From Mesocentrotus franciscanus (Eukaryota > Echinodermata > Echinoidea > Camarodonta > Strongylocentrotidae), in contig CP137672.1 of assembly GCA_037976565.1 (NCBI GenBank), positions 20,670,335 through 20,734,334 on the forward strand: DNA of 64,000 nucleotides. The letters run 5' to 3'. Under the pieces are notes generated by a model, which saw only the letters and a program-made list of their open reading frames with translations, did no database searches and was not told where the DNA came from. This document shows, one piece after another, positions 46,911-56,989 of this stretch. The first letter of the stretch is position 1. Every line of letters begins with the position of its first letter. The position numbers were made by a program, and so were the translations under genes.

Positions 46911-48254
46911 CAAAAAGAACTAAATTATTTATTTCTTTGAGAGTTTTGCCCTCTGTGAGTGAAAGAATCTATTGACATATAAAATCAATTATCTGATCAT
47001 CCTTTGTTGTAGCTATAAAGTTCAAGGCTACAGAGGGATTTTCTTTGTTTTCATTGTCTTTTCTTGAATTGATTGTTGTGGAATTGTGTGTTGTTGTTGT
47101 GGAATTTGTTGTTGTTGTTGTTGTTGTTGTTGTCCGATCAGTTTGAGGTGGTAAGACATTTTGAGTATGTGGGGTGCTAGTGGTTACGGAGGGTATGTTT
47201 TGTGTGGTTTAGTTGCAGCGTTGGCATATGAGACAAGTACCGCATCATTTAGTTTAATTTGTGTGTTTTCTTGTTCCTATTTCCTCACTTGGGAGGTTTG
47301 TGTGACGATCTAGTTTGGGGCTGATTTTGTGTATTTGTCCATATTTGTGACGCTTGTGCATATGTGAGTTTTTATGTGATTTTGATGTGTTTTACTTGTT
47401 TTAATTGCTTCTTTTTTTTTTTGCTTGTGTGTATTCATTGTAAGCAGCAGAATGCTCTCCTCCACAGTTTACACAATTTGGAGTAGCTTTTTTGGCGCAC
47501 TCCTCAAAATTGTGGTTTTCTCCACATCTAACACATCGAATTTTAGATCGGCACTGTACTGCCCCATGCCCAAATCTTTGACACTGTCTTGTAGCACCTG
47601 ACTACTTTTGGAATGTATAGTTTCATCGAATTTATTATTGATGTTGGGATAGTGGATTTATTAAAAGTCAGTATGACGCTTGTTAGGGATCTGCTTTGGT
47701 TCGTTTGTTTCCATTTGCTCTTTATCTTCTCCATTCTTCACCCTTTTTGTCATTCTGTTACATGTTGCGTTCTTAATTCAGATAAAATTTCTTCCTCCGT
47801 CATTTCAGTTGGGATGGCGTAAATCACCCCGTTGGTGCCTCTTGCACCCTCGGTCACTTTGACGGGAATGTTCCCTATATTTTCCAATTGTAGGATTGCT
47901 CGAACTTGTTTTGTGTTCTTACATTTAACTAGTAATCCAGAGCTAACAGGCTTTATGAATTCCACGGGGCTGCGCTCGTGCGATTTTTATGGGACTCACA
48001 TTTTTAAGAGATTTGTTTTTGTCTATTGGGTAATGAACAGTTTGAGATCTGTTTGCTTGGAATCTTGGCCAGGAGAAGGGATCCGATAAACCGTAGTGTT
48101 TGAGTCAAATTCTGATGTTTTGGTATTTGGGTTTTCTACCGCTACACTTTCTTCTCGTCTTCTGTTTTTTATTAGGTTATCCTTTCATATGGCGATTATG
48201 AGTAACCGTGCTCTGAATACGTCATCACCTTCGCTTCTCACAAACAGTTCCAGC
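46911..48254 (-). pseudogene. Jockey-like LINE ORF1 (gag-like, zinc knuckles)
   Basis: The minus strand carries a gag-like ORF in broken frames. About 47750-47965 reads FIKPVSSGLLVKCKNTKQVR and IGNIPVKVTEGARGTNGVIY. About 47430-47590 gives zinc knuckles: RQCQRFGHGAVQC, CVRCGENHNFEEC and CVNCGGEHSAAYNEY. Jockey/I-group ORF1 proteins have this layout (RNA binding, CCHC knuckles). It lies upstream, on the minus strand, of the endonuclease at 42.5-43.3 kb, as expected if the Tx1-like LINE split one element. A TTG-repeat run lies near 47090-47135. Confidence 0.8.
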
Positions 48255-48562
48255 CAGGGGCGGATCCAGCCGGCGGCAAGAGAGGGGGCCCAAATCTGGC
48301 GAAAATTTGAAAAAAATTCCGCTCAGTGGGGGGTAGTGAGCACAATTTTTGTTTTCCTGAAAATTGGAAAATCTCGAAGGTCGATTTTCGCTCAGTGGGG
48401 GTAGTGTGCACTAATTTGTTTTTGCTCAACGGGGGAGGAGTGCTATTTTTTTAACCACTACCCCCTTGAGCGCCAGGAGGGGGCCCTCTCTTTTTTTTAC
48501 AAAAGGCCGTTTTTACCTATTTTTCTAGGGAGGCCCCCCCCCCACCCCTGGATCCGCCACCG
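48255..48562. mobile_element. hAT MITE (308 bp)
   Basis: The ends are CAGGGGCGGATCCAG and CTGGATCCGCCACCG. The flanks are GTTCCAGC and GTTCCAGA, an 8-bp duplication with one mismatch. The internal CCCCCTTGAGCGCCAGG and TTTTTACCTATTTTTCTAGG match the 32437 copy. Confidence 0.88.
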
Positions 48563-49320
48563 GTTCCAGATCATGGCACCAACATACTTAAAACAAGATT
48601 TACATCATGTTCACATCAGTTCACTACATGATCACAACACAAGACATGCTGTAAGGGATGCATTGTGTGTACCCAAATTTAATTAGGACGGACACTTATA
48701 AAAATAGTCCTCTAATTTCTGGAATTAGAGAATGGAACCAACTTAAAAGTTCTGTCAAAATGTCACCTACTTTGAACAGTTTTAAACACGCTCTAAAAGC
48801 CCTGTTATCTGTAGAAGACGTGTAAGTGAACTTTTGGGGGTTTCGTGCGAAGCTAACCATTTTTTTTCCTATTTGCAAAATTCTGAAATTTGGTTGACAT
48901 GGTTATCGTTATATCATGTATTGATACATGTAATGTATCCATTTTCATCTATCCTGTAAACAACCTAAGTGTATTAGTTAAAGAGCAATTGAATGTAAAT
49001 ATGTATATAACAATTTTGGTATCCCGTGCGTTATGCTATATCAGATTATTAAATGAACGTTTGTAATTTTTTTATTTAATTTGAAAATTCTATTCACCTA
49101 TTTCTTGTAAATGATCAAGGATGATTCTTGAATGATCAGTTATTTCATGGGGATGCCAATTAATGTGTATTTTACCTGTTTATATGCTTGCTTTATCTTT
49201 TATGTTTTTGATGCTGTTATTTGTTTTATTATTACCAAACAGGGCCTCATGGAAGACCACCAAAATGGTGATATGTGCCACCCTGTATAAATATCAGAAA
49301 TAAATTAATAAATTAATAAA
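48563..49320 (+). pseudogene. LINE 3' end with C-terminal fragment
   Basis: The plus strand reads APTYLKQDLHHVHISSLHDH, NTRHAVRDALCVPKF and, after a shift, LISGIREWNQLKSSVKMSP with LNSFKHALKALLSVEDV. That is the usual C-terminal end of CR1/Jockey-group LINEs (NTRH ... WN.L ... FK..LK..L). A non-coding 3' part follows, ending in AATAAATTAATAAATTAATA. It is 5'-truncated; the junction with ORF1 lies at the MITE. Confidence 0.65.
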
Positions 49321-50855
49321 ATCAGAGGTAGCCGAAGCCGCCATGCCAAGTGGCCTCCTATAGAAAAGCCGGGAAATTTGAGAGCCGTCGGGAGTGTGCT
49401 ATACAAGGTTAAAGGTGCAGGATTGTGTTAAAAAGCCCACAAATTATTTGCTTACCTACAGAAAAAGTCCAGATTCATAAAGCTTTCCAAATGATACCAT
49501 CTGAATTCCAAAGTACTTTCCACAAAAAAATCAGTATAGTCCGAGAGAGAACCAATGACACGCCGTCACACCGTGACACGTGGCACTTCCAGCACATGGG
49601 ACGGTGTCCGGACGGTGCCCGGACGGTGTCTTAGAACGGACAGGACTACTGGCCTGGGGAACTTGCAGGATACAAACATCTACATTTTGTTGGTTTTTAT
49701 TTAATTTTATTTTTTCTTTTCATTTAAAAAAGATAGAATTGGAAAAAGGAGAAAAAAGAGAGAGAGTAGCCTATAATTTTTTTATACTGTTATCCACATT
49801 TAAAACCAAAAGAAAAAAAAGAAATTAATAGTAAAAAGAAAGGCGTTGGTGATTATAGTCAGTTCTTCTTGACTGATTGCCATTATAACAAAAAAACAGC
49901 AGCAATCTTACTTTGCAGACCGTGTTCATTGTGATACCCAGTTTGTCAACCAAGTCGTCAACAGAGCCAAATAGACAGGTAGGCCTACTTATTTATGAAT
50001 ATATTAGCGAACCAGACAGCACCGGTCAGTTGCGGGCCAGTTTGATGTCTGCATGCAAAGCCAGACAATAGAGTGGAAAAATACCACGCAAGGGAAGTTG
50101 ATTCTCCCTCGCAGCCATTTTGAAAATGGGATGACAATTCTTATGAAACATGTACAAATCAATGCATAAAACGTTATTATACATGCAAAAGTTAAACATC
50201 GTGACATTTGGTCACTACATATCCTTGTGTCGTTTTGTTTCCCTTTGGGTTTGGGGGATCTCCCACTTTTCAAGAAATTTTTAGTGCCGTGTGCAATGAT
50301 AAAATGGCGCATAGCGCAGCTCCATTGAACTGCGTGTAAATGACGGCGACGCGGAATGATATTGAAAAATAATACAGTGTGAGATTTGAAAAGGTGTCTC
50401 AAAAGTAGAACAAAAGCAGTTATTTCATGAATTTGATTACTAAAACATTGTCTTGTGTAAAAAGATAAATGTATAAATGTTCTTTTAAAGTTTTATTTGA
50501 AAAACATGATTAAACTATTTTATATGCGTTAGTATATCTTTTTTAAAGGACATTGTGCTTCGGCGCGCCAAGTGTTCCATTGGACTGCGTACTGTTTCAA
50601 AATATTATCTGTATCCTATGTAGTAAAAGTAGATTTCTCTTATCCGATGCCATTTTCAACCTGTGCAAGTTGCGGAGGAAGGTAAATATAGATCATACAA
50701 ATCTTTTGATTATTATTTGAGGTGGGAAAATGGGAGAAGATGAAAGTTATAGTGCTAAATTTAATGCGTATTTAATGATGTATTGCCTTTCCCATTTGTT
50801 TATGTGTGTATTCAGTCACAGGTGTCCCGAAACTGACTGTGCTAGTGTAGAAACA
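49321..50855. promoter_or_regulatory. intergenic and upstream region of GGNBP2
   Basis: No gene is recognised at 49321-50550. Before the coding start, a GCTTCGGCGCGCCAAG stretch at about 50560 may mark a promoter. A TGTGTATTCAG|TCACAG acceptor-like site near 50815 suggests a 5'-UTR intron ending there. The transcription start is unknown. Confidence 0.35.
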
Positions 50856-50960
50856 ATGGACGATACAGCTCAACTTGTGGCAGTATGTCCTCCGGGATCA
50901 GAGAATATTTATCAGTATTTGAGAAGGCAGATGCCTCTTACGACAGAAGGCAACGCTACT
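50856..50960 (+). CDS. GGNBP2: GGNBP2 coding exon 1
   Basis: Encodes MDDTAQLVAVCPPGSE through EGNAT; donor ACT|GTAAGT, phase 0. The ATG at 50856 is chosen because family similarity starts right after it (LVAVC). An open frame extends upstream to 50730, but an acceptor-like TTCAG near 50814 suggests that part is intron or UTR. Confidence 0.85.
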
Positions 50961-53900
50961 GTAAGTTTATGTTTGCTTGCTTCTTTTTTTTTCTTCAAAT
51001 CGTGGGGCCGTGTGATGTGATGTAATCAAGAAGAGAATTTGTGAAACTGATTTTATTTTTATTTTCGTTCAGGAAAAGTTGAACTAGATCTAGTCTATTT
51101 GGTGGCTGGGACCATTGTTTCATGATGATAAGCTACACACTTTGTTTACAGATGGTAAAAGTCATCTAATGATGCATATTTTTTTGTTTTTCAACTCTGG
51201 CTTGTGTAGGCCTATCATTATTTCTAGTAGGGTGTCTGATTGCGCACCCGATGTTGTGTGCTAAAATCCTTCCCATAGAGATTGCACGCAGCCCTATGCA
51301 GTCTATGTGCATTACGCGATCATGCAAAATTGGTCAAAGTTTTTTTTTTTTGAAGTTCAAACCTTTATTCTTTGTGATCCTGAAGGTGATACTCAATAAA
51401 TGAGGTGTCATATGAAAGAGCAGATTAATTCCAATATTTCCAGAGGGGCGTCATCTCGAAATCCTAAAAATATCTTGGTCAAAACAGCTTTTTAAACATT
51501 GTTTCCTGGCTAACTCCGAAATTTGCCACTTATGAGATATGACGCCCCTGGCGATAAGTAGTCCCAGTCGTAAGGAAAATATCCCTACGCTTATTTTTTC
51601 GCTAGCCCCCAGGGATCACAAACAATTACAGTTTGAAAATACCCTTCCCCACATTTTTCGGATCAGCTAAGTAGGGAGGCGTGAGCTCCGCCGGCCGAAC
51701 CCATGGTGATAGCGCGTAAAATCTGCACATGAATATGCATCGGGCCGCGTGTCTACAAACCCGGAAGTGGGTGCCCATTGAAGACAATGGATTGCCGATC
51801 GCACATCATTTAAGCAACACGCGTACGCTTACACGCGTATGTGTACGCTTGCATATTGCGCAATTCAGCTGTTGTGCTAAATTTAGCAAAACAACATAAC
51901 TCTGCGTGTACGTCTTTTTCGTCGATTCTTACAAAAAATGGATGAATATTGTAGGGAATTGAAGGGGCTGTAACTTTTGATAGAAACATCAGTGAGTCTT
52001 GAAATTTGAAATGTATTATCCTGAGTGAATAATTTTTTCAATTATCGAACCAAAATGGTGAAAAACGATCCAAAAGGGAAAATTGAAAAATCGTTCAGAC
52101 ACCCTATTTCTAGGAAAGATGCAACTGCAAGTTGAACCAGGGAGATGAGAGTTTAAATGGAGGTCCCGTCCAAAAGGCCCTTTAGAAGTTATCCGTTGCA
52201 CTGCGCGTCTTTTTTTTCCCCTACTGTAATCCCCTTAATCCCCCTCTGAGACGGCACAGCTCGAAAATCTCACTCTGGAAATTGAGTGACGTAGGGCTCG
52301 CGAAAATGTCCTCCATTTCCACCCAAAGCCCAGCCCGGCCTAGACCGAAAATCTCCTTCGTTCGTTAGCCTCTGATTTGGGTAAGGTTGGCCTCTCTCTC
52401 TTTAGAGACAGAAGCCGACCATAGACGCTCCTATGCAAACTCAGTGTTCCAGATCTGGGCACCAAATTCCGGCCAAACTTTTGGACTAAAATGTCACTTT
52501 AGCGGATTCATATCCGATGCATTTATTTTTTTAAATTAGGTCTAGGTTATTATACATCGGTTCCACTTGCCAGATTGACCGTATGATGGTTTAAGGGTCT
52601 TTTTTCCCCGGTTTTCTTCGTCGAAATTGAACTCCGCTCCGTGTTGAAACTTTTGCAGCACATGCGCAGTAACAATTTTACTTTAGCAGATTCATATCCA
52701 ATGCATTTATTTTTGAAAATTAGGTCTAGGTTATTAAACATCGGTTCCACTTGCCAGATTGACTGTATGATGCGTTTAAAGGTGAAATTCTAGGATAATC
52801 CCAAATATTGAGATAATCACATCAATAGAAAGCTTTTAACCCCCAGAATAACACTAAATGGCGTTCAACCGACAAAACAAGTTCAGAATAGTTAATTTAT
52901 GCGAGTAAACTCCACCAAAATCTCGAAGTCGGAAACCCGGAAATGCACGGAATTGCCGGGTCCTCTATTCTTGACGTCACGACCGGGATCATGGGCTGAG
53001 TGAGTGAATGCCAATGATATGCCCACGTAAATGCTATCCTGTTAGAGCTTAGAATTTTTCTTGTTAACGAGTTTATGTGATAGATTTTCTGTTTTTATTT
53101 GAATGAAGAATAACTAAGCAACGTTTTCCAGTCGCTGATTTCTTTTTATATCCTCACATTATCCTTTTTGGTAGAGTTTTAAGACGGGTTTACTGCTTGG
53201 AAAATAAGGTTAAATCATATGCAGGTATGAATAGGCGGGTGTACATATACATTATCTTGTCATCAGATAGGTACAGGAGCAGTTTTGTGAAACGAATAGG
53301 CCTAGAACTGTGACTGTAATTATCATGGATGTGTTTGGCTGCCTCAAAAAGGATACAGAACCAGTTAAATATTTGTTTTAAATATATATATCACACTTGA
53401 ACGAGATCAAGCTTCCTCTATTTAGCGGACGACGTCTATGAACGATATTCATCCGCGAGTGATACGGCTCTTGCACGAACGTTCGTGAAGCGAGCGGAAT
53501 CGGCAGGTAAGACCAAGCCGCTGCTCTAGGTGGCTTGTTGAACGTACATCGCCGAAATTGAGCTCCGTGTTGAAATTCTTGCAGCCGTATTTTAAACTGT
53601 TACTGTCAATGGATGACGTCATCTTCCTCCATGCGCAGTAACAGTTTAAAATACGGCTGCAAGAATTTCAACATGGAGCTCAATTTCGGCGATGAAAATC
53701 GAAAAAAGACCCTTAAACGCATCATACAGTCAATCTGGTAAGTGGAACCGATGTAGTTTAGCCTAGGCCTAATTTACAATAATAAATGCATCGGATATGC
53801 ATCGGGTAAAATGTAGTATTTTGGGCATAATTTTACTGCTGGGACGCGAGCAGTAGTTTGCAATGCAGTCGCTATGGTCGGCTTCTGTCTCTAAAGAGAG

Positions 53901-56900
53901 GAGCCGACCCTACCCAAATCAGAGGCTAACGAACGAAAGAGACAGAAATCTTCGGTCTAGAGCGCTAGGTGCTACTGCCGCTACTCCTGGCCCGGCTGCA
54001 GGAACGTCGACATCTCCTTGCTCTCCGACTTCTCTATCGTCTTCTCCCCCACTTGTACTTGCGTCCTCCCAACTTCCATCATCCTCGTCTGCACTGTCGT
54101 CCCTTTTTCCTTCATTACTTTCATCATCTTTCTCCATAAACTCTTCAAAATCCATAAAAAGATCGTTCTGGTCAAACTCTCCAGCCATTATCAACTGATA
54201 TAATTATATAATATGTACTGTACGTGAATCGAAAGTGTATAATGTATAAAACGAGCTAGACCGAACGCGAGAAGGACTCGAACGAAGCCAAACGACCGGA
54301 TCTACTTTGCCGAGCACACGAAAACAATCTCACCAAATTCAACACACTCAAACAAAATTACATGGTGAAAATATCGACTAATAGCGCATCATTGGCTTGT
54401 TTATGTCATAAATCTGAAAAAGGGAATTGATATTAGTACTATGAAATATTAGGGAAGGTGAAGAATTCTACATAGAGTTATGAAACTAAACTTTGAAACT
54501 AAATAGCAGAAATTCGTATCTCTCTGCCCATGTTTTCTATGGAACATCCGGGTACGTGAATATACTCGTCCCGGGCGTGACGTCACAAATAGTGGACCAG
54601 CTCCGTGACTGACTTTCTAGGCAAAGAGAGGAGGCTATTTTTCGACATTTCAATTGAGGATATCCAGTAGCTAGAAGACTTTTGTGATATGCAATGAAAA
54701 TGAACAACTTCGAAATAACATAGGCTTGCCGTAGGTACCAAATTAATGGACATTTATTGTCCTAGAATATGAGCTTTAAGGGTCTTTTTTCCCCGGTTTT
54801 CTTCGTCGAAATTGAACTCCGCTCCGTGTTGAAACTTTTGCAGCACATGCGCAGTAACAATTTTACTTTAGCAGATTCATATCCGTTGCATTTATTTTTG
54901 AAAATTAGGTCTAGGCTACTATACATCGGTACCACTTACCAGATTGACTGTATGATGCATTTAAGGGTCTTTTTTCTCCTGTGTTCTTCGTCGAAATTGA
55001 ACTCCGCTCCGTGTTGAAACTTTTGCAGCACATGCGCAGTAACAATTTTACTTTAGCAGATTCATATCCGATGCATTTATTTTTGAAAATTACGTCTAGG
55101 TTATTATACATCGGTTCCACTTGCCATATTGACTGTATGATGCGTTTAAGGGTCTTTTTTCCCCGGTTTTCTTCGTCGAAATTGAACTCCGCTCCGTGTT
55201 GAAACTTTTGCAGCACATGCGTAGTAACAATTTTACTTTAGCAGATTCATATCCGATGCATTTATTTTTGAAAATTAGGTCTAGGCTACTATACATCGGT
55301 ACCACTTACCAGATTGACTGTATGAAGCATTTAAGGGTCTTTTTCCCTGTTTTCTTCGTCGAAATTGAACTCCGCTCCTCGTTGAAACTTTTGCAGCACA
55401 ACAATATGTCTAAAATTTTGCCGCCCATTTGGTAAAAATTGAACTCGATATGTATTGAAAAAAATATCACATTTGTAATATCTGTTTAAATCTCCACAAA
55501 CTTTGGTCACCCCATCATACAGTTTTTAGTCTTGTACATGAATTGCAGTTATCATAAAAGCCTCTTTATAAATATTGTAAATCAACCAGTATGTAGCTCC
55601 AAAAGGAGTTAAATTGAGCCAACTTTATAAATGACTGTGAATTTGAATGGTAGTGGAAATTAACTGAATTTAGGTGGTACCATACTGGAGACCGAAAGAT
55701 CATCATCTCATTCAACAATGTCATCTACTGGAAAAAAATTGTCTATTGAATTATGAGAGTTTGGGACTCTGGGAAACTGTTGGTAACAAACTGCTTTTTA
55801 ATCCCCCAGTCCCCTTTTTCTTATGTTAATTGAGAGCTGATTTGATGAGATAACCACCTGTCAGTGACAATGTAGGGAGGTCTAATCCCTTCTAGGGCAG
55901 ATAGGCTTTAAGAATGTCTTTTTCTATTTGGTGTTTATTCCATACAGTATTAAACACTTTTTAGGTGATTGGGGTCAATGCTCCTTGTGTGGCTCAGATA
56001 TGGGTAGATGAAACAAAGGCGTGAAATCTTTCTTCTTTTTTTTTTCACTGTAAATGGCCCTTTTGAGATAAATTTTCAAATAAGTTTTGACATATCTTTA
56101 CAGTTTTCCTTTCGATATCTTAATGTAAGCCTCATGTTCTTTATTTAAACTTTTTAAGAGCAAATCACTGTCATATTTTTGCTAATAATGAGTTGGAATT
56201 ATAATGTACAATTGGATAAATATCACTTGTCATCTCTCTTCAGATGGTGATGGAGTTTCCTGATGTAGAACCGCCTCCACCCCTGCAACCATTCCAAAGG
56301 ACAGAGCAAGTCCCAACATGCTGTCATGGATGCCTTCCGTCAGGTAGGTTGTACGACACATGCTCTGCGGCCCGTTTCCTACACCAGCTGAATTCCTAAT
56401 TTCAGCAGTAAACCCAATACTATCATTTGTATAAACAACAACCTTGAAACCCAATTCAAAGGTTAACCCTTGACAAAGTACATACATGTATATAAAGCCT
56501 GAAGCAAATGTTGTGGAACAAATGTCAAATCACCGTCAGGTATAAAAGTTTTTTTTATTATCAATCATCTGGCATGAGCTCAGAAGCCTCAGAAAACTTG
56601 ATTATATTGAAATTGGTTTTCAGGAATTATACTCTGTCAGTTTGACATTTCATATTGTTGTTCAGGTTGTTATCTTTTTTTAACACCGTAAAATATATTA
56701 TTCTTTATATACTTTATTTTCTTGGATAATAACATGAGATAACATTATCCTATAGAGCAAACAGATCCCAGTACTTGAACTCAGGTTCATTATTAATTTC
56801 ATTGTGGTTTTTTTTCTGCAGAAATGTAGTGTGCTAGATCGAGATGAACTTGCTGCAGCTCTCATGGTTCCAAGTAAAGAGATGTTTGGTCCCTCACTGC

Positions 56901-56943
56901 AGGACATGGTGACGTGTGTAGGGTGTAGAAGAAGGTATGATCA

Positions 56944-56989
<46 letters not shown>

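Larger units (their letters stand above)
52780..54775. mobile_element. 2.0 kb TTAA-flanked DNA element
   Basis: Inserted at a TTAA in the 185-bp array: TTAA at 52776-52779 and 54776-54779, with continuous array sequence outside. The ends are AGGTGAAATTCTAGGATAAT and ATTGTCCTAGAATATGAGCT, imperfect inverted repeats. It contains a minus-strand acidic ORF start (54188 down to about 53964), cut by a foldback fragment at 53550-53960. TTAA targets fit piggyBac or Kolobok types; no transposase core remains, so the type is undecided. Confidence 0.88.
52340..55400. repeat. foldback-family element with 185-bp tandem array, split by an insertion
   Basis: The left part (52340-52591) starts CTAGACCGAAAATCTCC like the 15255 element. 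Units of 184-185 bp then begin with TTAAGGGTCTTTTTTCC at 52592, 54776, 54961, 55146 and 55331. Each contains GAAATTGAACTCCGCTCCGT, TGCAGCACATGCGCAGTAAC and GATTCATATCCGATGCATTT. The array is interrupted exactly at a TTAA by the element at 52780-54775. The last unit is partial. Confidence 0.88.
50961..56243 (+). other. GGNBP2 intron 1, filled with transposons
   Basis: A 5.3 kb intron. It holds an 879-bp DNA element (51228-52106), the foldback/array complex (52340-55400) and the TTAA element (52780-54775). The remaining 55400-56243 is AT-rich without recognised features. Confidence 0.8.

Noticed and set aside
50730..50855. Upstream ATG at 50730 as the GGNBP2 start
   Set aside because: Family similarity begins only after 50856, and the upstream part contains an acceptor-like TTCAG, so it is more likely intron or UTR.
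56859..56934. Use of the internal acceptor in GGNBP2 exon 3 as the normal splice site
   Set aside because: It restores frame but removes 12 codons that match vertebrate GGNBP2; a base error in exon 2 explains the data better.
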